In this document: positions 40,570 to 50,011 of the stretch, one piece after another
How the letters are laid out: the number at the start of each line of letters is the position of its first letter
Numbering within the stretch: the stretch's first letter is position 1
Assembly: GCA_004552725.1 (NCBI GenBank)
Contig: SFNM01000001.1
Location: 12,378-76,377 of the forward strand
DNA: 64,000 nt
Reading direction: 5' to 3'
Origin: Bacteroidales bacterium
GTDB taxonomy: Bacteria > Bacteroidota > Bacteroidia > Bacteroidales > Muribaculaceae
The notes under the pieces: generated by a model
The model's input: the letters and a program-made list of their open reading frames with translations, nothing else
The model's database searches: none
Told to the model about the DNA's origin: nothing
Program-made: the position numbers and the translations under genes

Positions 40570-42024
40570 GTGGAAGAAATTCGCGACATCGATGTAATCA
40601 AAACGTGGGCGCTCTCGTCCACGCTAAATTTCACACGCTATTTTTTCAAACAGCTCTATAAGCGCAAATTTGTGGTGGGTCGCCATCACATTCTCATCGC
40701 CGAGGCGCTCGACCGGGTATTCCGCGGCGAAAGCACACGCCTGATTATTAACATCGCCCCACGCTTCGGCAAAACGGAACTCGCGGTGAAGAACTTCATC
40801 GCCATGGGCTTAGCGCTCAACCCGCGAGCCAAATTTATCCATCTAAGTTATAGCGACGGCCTCGCCCGCGATAACAGCTGCGGAGTGCAAGCCATTATCC
40901 GCGACCCGCAATATATGAGGCTCTTCCCCGCCACAAGACCCACCAGTCGCAACTCGCAGAAATGGAGCACCACCGCCGGCGGCGGGCTTTATGCCGTATC
41001 TTCAGCCGGCCAAGTTACAGGCTTCGGCGCCGGCTTAGTTGACAACGAGGAGACCGCCGAACTTAGCCAAGAAATCGACGAGCTCAACGCCGTAAACCCG
41101 GGCACCTTTGGCGGCGCTATCGTTATCGACGACCCAATCAAGCCCGACGACGCCCGCTCCGAATTAGTGCGCAACAAGGTAAACCAAAAATTCGAAACCA
41201 CAATCCGCAACCGCGTAAACAGCCGCAACACCCCGATCATAATCATCATGCAGCGCCTCGACATCGACGACCTCTGCGGCTACCTTCAGCGCATCGAACC
41301 GGAGCAGTGGGAAGTGCTCAGCCTTCCGGCATTATACACCGACGACCACGGCAAGGAGCAAGCGCTCTGGCCGTTCAAGATGGACACCGAGGAACTCCAC
41401 AAGCTCCGCGACCTCGCCCCGTGGGTGTTTGAGACCCAATACATGCAGAACCCCCAGCCGCTCACGGGCTTAATGTACGAGCGGCCATTCAAGACATACG
41501 ACGCGCTCCCGGTAACACGCCGGCATGTCATCAAAGCTTACGTCGACACGGCCGACACCGGCGACGACTACCTCTGCGCAATTATTTACGTGGAAACGGA
41601 AATCGGCAACTTCATTCTCGATGTATACTACACCAATGCCGCCATGGAAACCACCGAGCCGGAAACCGCCCGACTATTCACTCGCCACGGGGTGCAGCGT
41701 GCAATAATTGAGAGCAACAACGGCGGCCGAGGCTTCGCCCGAGCGGTCGAAAAGAACTGCCGCATCATAGGCAACAATTCCACCGCCTTCCAGTGGTTCA
41801 CACAGACGCACAACAAAGACGTGCGCATCTTCAGCCACAGCGCCGAAGTGCAAAATCTTACATACTTCCCCACCGGCTGGGACAAGCGCTGGCCGCAATT
41901 TTGGAGCGCCATAGTCCACTTCAAAAAGGAAGGACGCAACGCACACGACGACGCACCGGACGCGCTCACCGGCACGGTCGAAAAGCGCACCGACAAGCCG
42001 CAACAATTAACAGCATTCTTTTAA
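40570..42024 (+). CDS. Terminase large subunit
   Basis: The 484-residue product starts at GTG (VEEIRDIDVI). The ATPase domain has a Walker-A-like NIAPRFGKTEL (residues 61-71) and Walker B GAIVIDDP (about residue 183); the C-terminal RNase H-like nuclease has AYVDTADTGDDYLCA (about residues 322-335), IIESNNGGRGFARA and HDDAPDALTG. It powers DNA packaging and cuts concatemers. Typical length for siphovirus terminases. Confidence 0.95.
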   Translation: MEEIRDIDVIKTWALSSTLNFTRYFFKQLYKRKFVVGRHHILIAEALDRVFRGESTRLIINIAPRFGKTELAVKNFIAMGLALNPRAKFIHLSYSDGLARDNSCGVQAIIRDPQYMRLFPATRPTSRNSQKWSTTAGGGLYAVSSAGQVTGFGAGLVDNEETAELSQEIDELNAVNPGTFGGAIVIDDPIKPDDARSELVRNKVNQKFETTIRNRVNSRNTPIIIIMQRLDIDDLCGYLQRIEPEQWEVLSLPALYTDDHGKEQALWPFKMDTEELHKLRDLAPWVFETQYMQNPQPLTGLMYERPFKTYDALPVTRRHVIKAYVDTADTGDDYLCAIIYVETEIGNFILDVYYTNAAMETTEPETARLFTRHGVQRAIIESNNGGRGFARAVEKNCRIIGNNSTAFQWFTQTHNKDVRIFSHSAEVQNLTYFPTGWDKRWPQFWSAIVHFKKEGRNAHDDAPDALTGTVEKRTDKPQQLTAFF

Positions 42025-42047
42025 CGACAATATAAACCCCAAACAAT

Positions 42048-43535
42048 ATGCCCACCAAATTACAGCAACTCCTCCAAGCCGGAGACTTCGGCGCATTAGT
42101 ATCCGAGCTCCGCAACGGCCGCCTCGAGCCATCGCCGGCACCCACACACAACGCCGCCCAGTATGACCCCAAGCTCCACGCCATTAACGACCCGCTCCAG
42201 CGCCCCGACAAGCTGGTGAAGGTCGACCCCTCAGCCGAAGACTACGGCCAAGTTACCAGCATAAACCCGAACACCGAACTCACCAGCGATGCAGGTTTCC
42301 GCGTTGAGCGAGTGGCACGTATCGCTCTCGCCATTCAGAAACTCATCGTTAAACGCGCCGTGGCGTTTACATTCGGCAACCCCGTTATTTACTCCTCAGA
42401 TGCCGCCACCGACCAAGAGCAAGAAGTGCTCCAGAGCGTCAAGCGCGTATTCGCCGACATCAAGGAGAACACGCTCAACCGCCGCATCGCCCGGTCGCTA
42501 TTCAGCACCCAAGAGGTGGCGGAATTGTGGTACCCGGTAGAGACTGCCACCGAACATAATATTTATGGCTTCCCCACGCGCTACAAATTCCGAGTGGCTA
42601 TCTTTTCCCCGGTATTCGGCGACAAGTTGTGGCCGTACTTCGACGACAGCCGCGACCTCATAGCATTCTCCCGCGAGTTCACTCGCAAGGATGCCGACGG
42701 TCAAACCCGCAACTATTTCGAAACGTACACCGCCGATGCGCATTACTTATGGACAGCTCAAAGTAAGGACAACACCACCGGTAACTGGGAGATGGCCGAG
42801 GGCTACCCCAAGGCTCTCCCCATTGGCAAAATTCCGGTGGTTTATGCCTCACAGCCGCAAACAGAGTGGGCAGACGTTCAGAACCTTATCGACAGGCTCG
42901 AAAAACTTTTGAGCAACTACGCCGACACCAACGACTACCACGCCTCGCCCAAAATCTTCGTCCAAGGCAGCATCAAAGGCTTCGCCCGCAAAGGCGAGGC
43001 CGGCGCAATCATAGAAGGCGAAGACGGAGCCTCGGCGCAATACCTGAGCTGGCAAAGCGCGCCGGAGAGCGTCCGCCTCGAAATCGACACCCTGCTGCGG
43101 ATGGTGTACACCATCACCCAAACCCCGGACATCAGCTTCGACACGGTCAAGGGCATCGGAGCGGTGAGCGGCACCGCCCTGCGGCTTATGTTCTTAGACG
43201 CGCACCTCAAAGTGCAGGACAAAGCTGAGATATTCGACGAGTACCTCCAGCGCCGCTGCAACATCGTTAAAGCCTACATCGCCCAAGCCGCAATAAAGAT
43301 GGCACCGGCGGCTCAATCGCTTATCATTCGTCCCAAGATAACACCCTACATCATCGAAGACGAGCTAAGCAAAGTTAACATCCTCCAAGCCGCCAACGGC
43401 GGAAAGCAAATGGCCAGCCGCGCCGAAACAATTCGCCGCTTAGGATGGGCAGACGACGTGGCAGCCGAAGAAGCTGCCATCATCGCCGAGGAAGAAGCTG
43501 CCAATTCATTCGCCGAGGGCGAGCCAACATTTTAG
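42048..43535 (+). CDS. Portal protein (SPP1 gp6-like)
   Basis: The 495-residue product follows terminase by 23 bases. It has the SPP1-type portal order: an N-terminal wing (DKLVKVDPSAEDYGQVTSIN), the conserved KRAVAFTFGNPVIY segment, the stem/crown region SPKIFVQGSIKGFARKGEAG, and ISFDTVKGIGAVSGTALRLM. It forms the dodecameric ring through which DNA enters the head. Position between terminase and the MuF-type protein confirms the call. Confidence 0.9.
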   Translation: MPTKLQQLLQAGDFGALVSELRNGRLEPSPAPTHNAAQYDPKLHAINDPLQRPDKLVKVDPSAEDYGQVTSINPNTELTSDAGFRVERVARIALAIQKLIVKRAVAFTFGNPVIYSSDAATDQEQEVLQSVKRVFADIKENTLNRRIARSLFSTQEVAELWYPVETATEHNIYGFPTRYKFRVAIFSPVFGDKLWPYFDDSRDLIAFSREFTRKDADGQTRNYFETYTADAHYLWTAQSKDNTTGNWEMAEGYPKALPIGKIPVVYASQPQTEWADVQNLIDRLEKLLSNYADTNDYHASPKIFVQGSIKGFARKGEAGAIIEGEDGASAQYLSWQSAPESVRLEIDTLLRMVYTITQTPDISFDTVKGIGAVSGTALRLMFLDAHLKVQDKAEIFDEYLQRRCNIVKAYIAQAAIKMAPAAQSLIIRPKITPYIIEDELSKVNILQAANGGKQMASRAETIRRLGWADDVAAEEAAIIAEEEAANSFAEGEPTF

Positions 43536-43538
43536 CAG

Positions 43539-45188
43539 ATGGCCGGAACAACCCGCAAATCACTCATCACACGGCTCCGCGGCTACGACACGCAGCACAC
43601 GCGGGCGACCAACCGTTATGCCAACCAAATAGCAGCCATTTACAACGAGGCCGCCAAAGAGTTCGCGCAGTTAGCCGCGGGGCTAAACTTCGATCCAGAC
43701 AAGCCATTCACTTTTGCCGATTATCCACAGGCCAACAAGCGCGCCGCCCAAATATTAGCCGACATGACACGCCGAGTGCGCCAAGTGGTCGAAACCGGCA
43801 CCACCGCGGAATGGGCACGCGCCAACGCCCGCGCCGATGAGTATTTATTTAGCATACTTCAGCGCGGCAAGCTGACCCCGCAGGAGCTCGCCCAATATGC
43901 CGACCGCAACCTCGAAGCCCTCAAAGCATTCCAAACCCGCACCACCAACGGCCTCAACCTTAGCGACAGAGTGTGGCGCATTAACCGGCAATTCAACGGA
44001 CAAATGGAATTAGCCATCGACGTAGCCCTCGGCGATGGACGCAGCGCCGCCGAACTTAGCCGCGACGTTCGCGGACTATTGAACCAGCCGGACAAACTAT
44101 TTCGCCGCGTTCGCGACAAATACGGCAACCTGCAGCTCAGCCGAGCCGCCGCGCTATATCACCCCGGCCGAGGCGTTTATCGAAGCAGCGCCATGAACGC
44201 CATGCGCCTCGCCCGAACGGAGATTAACATGGCATATAAAACGGCCGACTGGCAACGATGGCAACAGCTCGATTTTGTTGTCGGCATTCGCATCAGCCTC
44301 AGCAACAACCACACCATCAAGGACAGCAAAGGCCGAGAGCGCCCGTTCGTTGATATTTGCGACGAGTTAGCGGGCGACTATCCCAAGCAATTCAAATTCA
44401 CCGGCTGGCACCCGCAATGCAGGTGCTTAGTCACCCCGATACTCCAAACGCAGGGCGAGATGCGCAAGGAACGCCGCGAAAGACTTCAGGCCATCATGGA
44501 CGGCAAAGAATACCAGCGCGCGCCTTCACGGAACAAAATTGTAGACCTCCCGCAATGCTTCAGAAACCATATAACCGCAATAGCAGAGCGAAGCGAATCA
44601 TGGGCTTCACAACCGTATTACATTCGGGACAATTTCAAGGGCGGCACAATTGCCGGCGGACTTAATGACGCTATCCCACAGACGGCAACGCAGCTAATTA
44701 TAGATCCACACAAACATCCACCATACACCCAAGCTGGAGTCTTCAGTGCGCACCAAACGAACCGTGGCTCGCTTCAAATCAGTTCAAAACACGGCAAAAA
44801 GGAGAAGCGCGAGAACATATCAGTGGGGGCTTATTTAGCCAATAAATACGGGTATAATATTTACTTGTTAGACGTCAACTCCGGAAATAAAAATGCGGAT
44901 TCATACAATGAGACTTTAGGCGTTTATCAAGAATATAAGGTAAATACAACAAGCTCAAGGTCGGCCATAGACCACCTGCTAAGAAAAGGCGCAAAACAAG
45001 CCGACCATATAGTCTTGCGTATAGAATCTAATATTTCACTTAAAGATTTAAGTGATGCTATAAATGACCGAGTACAACGCACCGGCATTAAAACAGTAAC
45101 CGTAATAATTGATGGCAAAGACCGGACATTCACACGTGAAGAAATTACGAGAGACAGGTTCTTAATAAATAAAGCAGACTTGCAATAA
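43539..45188 (+). CDS. MuF-type minor head protein fused to a toxin-like nuclease domain
   Basis: Residues 1 to about 300 form a Mu gpF/SPP1 gp7-like head morphogenesis domain, ending in the hallmark FTGWHPQCRCLVTPI. A linker follows, then a C-terminal domain from about residue 335 (LNDAIPQTATQLIIDPHKHP; ISVGAYLANKYGYNIYLLDV; KQADHIVLRIESNISLKDLS; IKTVTVIIDGKDRTF) with the layout of the phage-associated barnase/EndoU/colicin-E5/RelE-type nucleases that are found fused to MuF proteins and to contact-dependent toxins. The 3' part is visibly more AT-rich than the rest of the prophage, which suggests separate acquisition. It could be injected with the DNA. No immunity gene follows directly. Confidence 0.8.
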   Translation: MAGTTRKSLITRLRGYDTQHTRATNRYANQIAAIYNEAAKEFAQLAAGLNFDPDKPFTFADYPQANKRAAQILADMTRRVRQVVETGTTAEWARANARADEYLFSILQRGKLTPQELAQYADRNLEALKAFQTRTTNGLNLSDRVWRINRQFNGQMELAIDVALGDGRSAAELSRDVRGLLNQPDKLFRRVRDKYGNLQLSRAAALYHPGRGVYRSSAMNAMRLARTEINMAYKTADWQRWQQLDFVVGIRISLSNNHTIKDSKGRERPFVDICDELAGDYPKQFKFTGWHPQCRCLVTPILQTQGEMRKERRERLQAIMDGKEYQRAPSRNKIVDLPQCFRNHITAIAERSESWASQPYYIRDNFKGGTIAGGLNDAIPQTATQLIIDPHKHPPYTQAGVFSAHQTNRGSLQISSKHGKKEKRENISVGAYLANKYGYNIYLLDVNSGNKNADSYNETLGVYQEYKVNTTSSRSAIDHLLRKGAKQADHIVLRIESNISLKDLSDAINDRVQRTGIKTVTVIIDGKDRTFTREEITRDRFLINKADLQ

Positions 45189-45205
45189 TTTACAAGTCTG
45201 CAAGG

Positions 45206-45223
45206 CGGGGCTCAACCCCGTTT
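45206..45223 (+). terminator. Terminator after the MuF/toxin gene
   Basis: CGGGG (45206-45210) and CCCCG (45216-45220) form a short GC stem with loop CTCAA and trailing Ts. A second hairpin (GACTTG/CAAGTC, 45178-45198) overlaps the stop codon. Confidence 0.55.
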
Positions 45224-45284
45224 CGGGCGTAGAACCGATGCAAAGTTACAAAAAATTTTCGAACAATACAAAAAAATCAAAAAT

Positions 45285-45339
45285 TTCGATAACTCAACTC
45301 AAAAAAATATTGCAGTATTAAGATAATACACTATATTTG
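45285..45339 (+). promoter_or_regulatory. Prophage-specific bipartite promoter, copy 2
   Basis: TTCGATAACT (45285-45294), exactly 37 bases, TATATTTG (45332-45339), then CACC. An ATTG 19 bases upstream of the -7 box could serve as a weak -33. It drives the scaffold-capsid genes. The remaining bases of the 175-base gap 45189-45363 hold only terminators and this promoter. Confidence 0.78.
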
Positions 45340-45363
45340 CACCGTAATTATAATTATAACCGC

Positions 45364-46068
45364 ATGCTTAAAATAGAAGAAATCCTCGCGCTACTTACTA
45401 CCAAATTCCAAGGCGCGCGCAAAGACGGCCTCGAACAACTGGCGGCCGCTATCAGCCTACAGTGTCAGACCATCGACCAAGCCCAAGCCATCGTCGACGC
45501 CTTCAGCGAAGACGCGGTCAACGGCTTCATCACCAACTGGCGCAAGAAGACCGACGCTGAAATCACCAAAGCCACAACCGCCCGCGAGAAGTCACTCAAA
45601 GAAAAATACGACTTCATCGAGAAGAACAAGCCCCAGGGCGAGCCGGCTGACAACGGCGCCGAACCCTCGAAGCCGGAAGGAATCACCCTCGAAGCAATCG
45701 GCAAACTCATCGAAGAGCGGATGGCGGGCGTTATGAAGACCATCTCCGCAAAAGAGGCTGCCAAAGACTATCGCTCCACATTCGAAAAAGCTATCACCGA
45801 TGCAGGCGTTAAAGGCCGCCAGCGCGACATGATGCTCCGCAACTTTGACCGAGCAAACACATTCGCCACCCCAGAAGACTTTAACGCATACCTCGAAGAA
45901 GCAAAAGGCGACATTCAAGCCATCGCCCAAGAACAGGCCGACACCTCCCTCGCAGGCCAAGGCAAACCCATCTACGGAGCCGTGAACGCAGATGGAGTGA
46001 GCAAAGGCGTAGCCGACTTCATCGCCGCACAGCAAGCCACCGACAAGCTCGGCGGCAAAGAAATCTAA
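45364..46068 (+). CDS. Putative scaffold protein
   Basis: The ATG at 45364 (MLKIEEILALLTTKFQGARK) begins a 234-residue helical, charged protein with a central disordered part (KNKPQGEPADNGAEPSKPEG) and a conserved-looking end (GVADFIAAQQATDKLGGKEI). Position before the decoration and major capsid genes, composition and length fit a capsid scaffold. It is the first gene after the second phage promoter. Confidence 0.75.
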   Translation: MLKIEEILALLTTKFQGARKDGLEQLAAAISLQCQTIDQAQAIVDAFSEDAVNGFITNWRKKTDAEITKATTAREKSLKEKYDFIEKNKPQGEPADNGAEPSKPEGITLEAIGKLIEERMAGVMKTISAKEAAKDYRSTFEKAITDAGVKGRQRDMMLRNFDRANTFATPEDFNAYLEEAKGDIQAIAQEQADTSLAGQGKPIYGAVNADGVSKGVADFIAAQQATDKLGGKEI

Positions 46069-46087
46069 CAACTTAACTATTTAGCCA

Positions 46088-46666
46088 ATGTTACAAATTA
46101 CCCGCAAGCAGGACAAGCGCATCGTGCGAGCCTGTACCCATAATTTGGCCGACATCCCCAATGGCGTAACCGTAAGCGTGGCCGACCTCATCGCCGGCGG
46201 CGTTATCCCCGAAGGCGCATTTATCGGCGCCGACTCGGCCGGCCTCTACCACCTTATCAAGACCGCCAAAATCATCGAAGCCGCAGGCTCCAGCGCCACC
46301 GACTACAAGGTGGCAAAAGGCCATCACTTCAAAGTGGGCGACTTCGTAGCACCGGATGCCGGCGCTCAATCCTACGCTATCACCGCCATCGACAGCACCA
46401 CCTCCGGCGCTTACGATGTTATCACCGTAGCCACCACCCTCGGCAAAGCGCTCAACGAAGGCGACGCATTAGTGCAAGTGGCCGCTGCCGCTTCCAAGGC
46501 CGTATTCCAGTACGCTCCCAAAGCAGTGCTCGGCGATTCCTATCCCGTGGAAGCCCTCGGCAACCACACCGCCGTGGCCGTCACCATCGGCCAATTCAAG
46601 GCCGCCCTCGCGCCCGTCAGCACCGCCGCGTTGCGCGCCGCCCTTCCCACCGTTAATTTCATTTAA
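46088..46666 (+). CDS. Putative head decoration/fiber protein
   Basis: The 192-residue product (MLQITRKQDKRIVRACTHNL) is rich in Ala, Val and Thr with beta-strand character (HHFKVGDFVAPDAGAQSYAI; DVITVATTLGKALNEGDALV). It lies between scaffold and major capsid protein, the usual place of head decoration or fiber proteins in this phage type. The assignment is by position and composition. Confidence 0.65.
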   Translation: MLQITRKQDKRIVRACTHNLADIPNGVTVSVADLIAGGVIPEGAFIGADSAGLYHLIKTAKIIEAAGSSATDYKVAKGHHFKVGDFVAPDAGAQSYAITAIDSTTSGAYDVITVATTLGKALNEGDALVQVAAAASKAVFQYAPKAVLGDSYPVEALGNHTAVAVTIGQFKAALAPVSTAALRAALPTVNFI

Positions 46667-46688
46667 TCACCGCTAAATCGACCGCATT

Positions 46689-47783
46689 ATGATTCCAACC
46701 TTAATGAGAGGCCTCAACGAGCGCGACATGAACGCCGTGGTCAATTCCTACGAATTGAAAGAATTTTACTACCCCACGCTCTTCCCGCTCCGCGAGAACT
46801 ACACCCTCACATGGAAGACCCTCGAAGCCCAAGCCGGCCTGCGTATTGCCGCCGACCTGGTAGCCCGTGGTGCTTCCGTCGACAAAAAGACCCGCGAAGC
46901 AATCGCACGCCTTCAAGGCGACATCCCCAAAATCTCCGTCAAGCGAGTTAAAGACGATGAAGCGCTCAACGAGTACGACATCATGCTCGCCATGACTTCG
47001 CAGAACCCCGACCTCCGCGCTATTGTAGAATTTTGGGCTGAAGACACCAACTTCTGCTGGAACGCCGTGGCCGCACGTATTGAGTGGCTCGCCCTCACCC
47101 AAATCTCCCTCGGCAAAATCCCCGTGACCGCCGACAACAACGTCAGCGTCATCACAGAATATGAAGTGGATTATCAAATCCCCGCAGAGCGCAAGCTCGG
47201 CACCGACTTGGCATGGAGCAACCCGCAGACCGCCAAACCCATCTCGGCCGACTTCAAAGCCATTTTGAAAAAAGCCAAGAAAGACGGCGTCAGCCTCAAA
47301 TTCGCCTTCATGAACTCCGACACATTCGCCAACTTTGCCGAGTGCGCCGAAGTGCAGCGCATCGCCGCCAGCTTCGCCCAGAACGCTCTCAACATACAGC
47401 AGACCCCGAGCGTGGAACAGGTAAACACCGCACTCGCTCGCCTTCCCTACCTCAAAGGCTTGCAAATTGTGGTTATCGACCAAGACATCACCCTCGAACT
47501 CGCCGACGGCACACGCAAAACCGGCAACCCCTTTGCCGACGACGTTGTTATGTTCAGCGAATCGAAAGTTCTCGGCACCACCTTCTGGAAGAAACCGGCC
47601 GACGCCAACGTCACCGGTTCAGTATCCATCAAGGCGCAGAACGGCCACACCCTAATCAAGAAGTTCGCAGTTGAAGAACCTCTGCAGGAAGTCACCATGG
47701 GCATCGCCAATGCATTCCCCGCATGGGTGACCAGCCAACGCAGCTGGCTCCTCGATACCGCCCACACTGACTGGAGCCACTAA
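46689..47783 (+). CDS. Major capsid protein (HK97 fold)
   Basis: The 364-residue product (MIPTLMRGLNERDMNAVVNS) has the gpE-type pattern of HK97-fold capsid proteins: KEFYYPTLFPLRENYTLTWK, GLRIAADLVARGASVDKKTR, and LGTDLAWSNPQTAKPISADF, with the C-terminal GIANAFPAWVTSQRSWLLDT. It follows scaffold and decoration genes, has highly biased codon use and its own terminator just after, as expected for the most abundant virion protein. Confidence 0.9.
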   Translation: MIPTLMRGLNERDMNAVVNSYELKEFYYPTLFPLRENYTLTWKTLEAQAGLRIAADLVARGASVDKKTREAIARLQGDIPKISVKRVKDDEALNEYDIMLAMTSQNPDLRAIVEFWAEDTNFCWNAVAARIEWLALTQISLGKIPVTADNNVSVITEYEVDYQIPAERKLGTDLAWSNPQTAKPISADFKAILKKAKKDGVSLKFAFMNSDTFANFAECAEVQRIAASFAQNALNIQQTPSVEQVNTALARLPYLKGLQIVVIDQDITLELADGTRKTGNPFADDVVMFSESKVLGTTFWKKPADANVTGSVSIKAQNGHTLIKKFAVEEPLQEVTMGIANAFPAWVTSQRSWLLDTAHTDWSH

Positions 47784-47789
47784 TAACCC

Positions 47790-47825
47790 GCCGTGGGCGA
47801 GTTCGCGCCGCCCACGGCTTTTTTA
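47790..47825 (+). terminator. Terminator after the capsid gene
   Basis: A 10-bp stem (GCCGTGGGCG, 47790-47799, with CGCCCACGGC, 47809-47818) is followed by seven Ts. Confidence 0.88.
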
Positions 47826-47836
47826 CCGACTAAGTT

Positions 47837-48148
47837 ATGACCTACAAAGAATGGATGACCGCCACAGCCGCCCGCTTCGGGCTTAATGCCGCCGAAGTGG
47901 AACTGATTCTCGTTAACCAAGCCGGAGCAATTCCCGACCCGTTAGCGGAAGTTGACACCACCACGGCAAAACGCGCCCTTTGCGCCGAGTTCGCCACGCT
48001 TATCCCGTTAGCGAACGTAAGCGAAGGCGGCTACAGCGTTAGCTGGAACTTCGAGGCCATTAAATTCTGGTATAACCAAACCTGCAGCGAGCTCGGCATC
48101 ACCCCGCAGGGCAAGCCAACGGTTAAAAACCGCTCAAATTTATGGTGA
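47837..48148 (+). CDS. Putative head-tail connector (103 residues)
   Basis: The product (MTYKEWMTATAARFGLNAAE) is helical and ends NFEAIKFWYNQTCSELG, the layout of small head-tail adaptor proteins that join the portal. It is the first gene after the capsid and overlaps the next gene by 7 bases. Assignment by position and size. Confidence 0.65.
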   Translation: MTYKEWMTATAARFGLNAAEVELILVNQAGAIPDPLAEVDTTTAKRALCAEFATLIPLANVSEGGYSVSWNFEAIKFWYNQTCSELGITPQGKPTVKNRSNLW

Positions 48149-48540
48149 ACATTTCCGCAGTCATCGCCGACAAATACCCGCACTTCATTTATTTTTGCGC
48201 CACTTCCGAATCGGGGCAAGACCAACACGGAGGCTGGAGAGAAAGCGAAGAGCGGTGGCAGTTAGCCGGCAAAGGCCGAGAGGAAACAGACGGCAAGGGT
48301 AACAACACCCCGGCAGCCGGCGGCACCATTACCACATTCGCCGCTACCATCTACCTGCCGCAGGGCTTCCCACGCATACCCGAGGGAGCGCAAGTGGTAG
48401 TGGCAAATGAAGCGGTCGACACCGCCGGCATCGCCACAGCAGAGGCACGACAGGCATTAACAAGGTCGGGTGTTATTCGTATCTCCGGCATCTGCCAAAA
48501 GTTTGACCCCGGAAGGCTTCATTCGCGATTATGGCTATAA
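48142..48540 (+). CDS. Putative head closure protein
   Basis: The 132-residue product has a beta-rich N-terminal half (FIYFCATSESGQDQHGGWRE) and an OB-like segment (TTFAATIYLPQGFPRIPEGA), consistent with head-closure or stopper proteins. It overlaps genes on both sides, typical of the connector block. Confidence 0.6.
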   Translation: MVNISAVIADKYPHFIYFCATSESGQDQHGGWRESEERWQLAGKGREETDGKGNNTPAAGGTITTFAATIYLPQGFPRIPEGAQVVVANEAVDTAGIATAEARQALTRSGVIRISGICQKFDPGRLHSRLWL

Positions 48541-49004
48541 CTCCCAAGTTTAACATCGCCGACATCTCGGCCAAGTTTGATGCACTTCTCGATTTCATCA
48601 ACGACGAAACCGTGAAGGTGCTTCAACGAGCAGGAGAGCAGGCCGTGACCCACGCGAGAACCATCCCGCCACCAGACCAAGGCGGCCGCGGCTTCAAAGA
48701 CCGCACCGCCAACCTCCGCTCCTCCATCGGCTACGGCGTTTATTACGACGGCCAAATGATAGTGGGGCAGTGGCCGGGCAAAGCCCCGGAAGGCAAAGCC
48801 CAAGGTCGGGCATTAGCCGACAGCGCCGCCAAAGGCAAAAAAGGCTTCGCCCTAATTGTAACCGCCGGCATGTATTATGCGGTGTACGTCGAGAGCAAAG
48901 GCCGCGACGTACTCACCTCGGCAGAGCAGAAGGCGGCTCAATGGGTCAAAGACGAAATGGCAGACATCCGCAAAGCGATTTTAGAATACTGGAAAAAGTT
49001 ATGA
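48531..49004 (+). CDS. HK97 gp10-like tail component
   Basis: The 157-residue product has the gp10 pattern (DETVKVLQRAGEQAVTHART; GRGFKDRTANLRSSIGYGVY; GMYYAVYVESKGRDVLTSAE), with the conserved YA.yvE segment. Proteins of this family form part of the neck or tail completion complex. It ends in an ATGA overlap with the next gene. Confidence 0.82.
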   Translation: MAITPKFNIADISAKFDALLDFINDETVKVLQRAGEQAVTHARTIPPPDQGGRGFKDRTANLRSSIGYGVYYDGQMIVGQWPGKAPEGKAQGRALADSAAKGKKGFALIVTAGMYYAVYVESKGRDVLTSAEQKAAQWVKDEMADIRKAILEYWKKL

Positions 49005-49417
49005 CACATTACAGCAGCATCGACACCGACGACATTCTCTTCAGTCTTATCACTTCCGCCATCAGAGAGGGAGCGGTTACAATCAACGGCATCGTGTGCC
49101 CGCAGGACGACCGGCCGGACACCAGCACCACCGAAGACATCGTAATCAACACCATCGCGCTGACAGTGGAGAAGCCTCAAGACGGCACCTCAAACATCAA
49201 CATTTACGTGCCGGACAAACGGGCAGTGGTAAGGGGCAAAGAGCAAAGCTCGGCCAACCGCGCCCGGCTTAAGCAAATCGGCGATGACATTCTGCGATAC
49301 ATCGAACAAGTCAACATTCCGGAATTAGAAATCTGGACGGAAAGCGACACCATCATTAACGAGCCGTCAGCCGGCCAGCACTATCGCAACATTCGCATTA
49401 AATGGAGCATTCATTAA
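49001..49417 (+). CDS. Putative tail terminator/completion protein
   Basis: The start at 49001 overlaps the previous stop by four bases. The 138-residue product (MTHYSSIDTDDILFSLITSA) has alternating strands and helices (EDIVINTIALTVEKPQDGTS; NIPELEIWTESDTIINEPSA) and lies directly before the tail tube gene, the usual place of the tail terminator. Assignment by position. Confidence 0.65.
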   Translation: MTHYSSIDTDDILFSLITSAIREGAVTINGIVCPQDDRPDTSTTEDIVINTIALTVEKPQDGTSNINIYVPDKRAVVRGKEQSSANRARLKQIGDDILRYIEQVNIPELEIWTESDTIINEPSAGQHYRNIRIKWSIH

Positions 49418-49430
49418 AATTCAAAAAACC

Positions 49431-49940
49431 ATGAGCAAAAATATTATTACCTTAGGCCTCTCGGCCATTTTGGGCTCTTCCACCGAACTCGCCAGCGCGG
49501 AAGGCGCATTCGTTGAAGACGGTTACACCAACTTCGGCAAAACCTACGAAGGCACCGCCAAGCTCACCCAAGAAGACGGTGAAGAAACCGAATTTTACAG
49601 CGAAGAAAACGACGACCCCGAAGAAGTCATCACCAAGGAGGGTAAAACCACCCTCGAGTTCGCGATTATGGATCCCAGCCTCGAAGTTATCGCCCGCCTT
49701 TTCGGCAGCGAAGTGGCTACCGACGTGTGGGCTTACCCCGACGCCGTGGCCGACAAGGAAGAATCCATCATCGTAAAACCCCGCAAAGGCCTCTCCTTCC
49801 ACATCGCTCGCGGCCGCATTAAGGCCAAATTCAACGCCGCCTTCAGCAAGAAGGAAATCGTGCTTATCGAAGTAAAAGTCACCGCGCTCAAACCCACCAA
49901 CTCCGGTGTGGCCAAAATGTACATCAAAAAACTCGCATAA
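49431..49940 (+). CDS. Major tail tube protein
   Basis: The 169-residue product (MSKNIITLGLSAILGSSTEL) is beta-rich and contains AYPDAVADKEESIIVKPRKG followed by LSFHIARGRIKAKFNAAFSK, typical of Bacteroidetes siphophage tail tube subunits. It precedes the tail chaperone and tape measure genes and is followed by a strong terminator. Confidence 0.82.
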   Translation: MSKNIITLGLSAILGSSTELASAEGAFVEDGYTNFGKTYEGTAKLTQEDGEETEFYSEENDDPEEVITKEGKTTLEFAIMDPSLEVIARLFGSEVATDVWAYPDAVADKEESIIVKPRKGLSFHIARGRIKAKFNAAFSKKEIVLIEVKVTALKPTNSGVAKMYIKKLA

Positions 49941-49961
49941 TTGCGGGGCAACCATACACCC

Positions 49962-50000
49962 AAATAAAGCCCTGTGCCCCACCGCCGGGGCTTTATTTTA
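49962..50000 (+). terminator. Terminator after the tail tube gene
   Basis: An 11-bp stem (AAATAAAGCCC, 49962-49972, with GGGCTTTATTT, 49988-49998) with trailing Ts. The position after the tube gene would reduce expression of the chaperone and tape measure genes. Confidence 0.85.
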
Positions 50001-50011
50001 ATTCGTAACCC

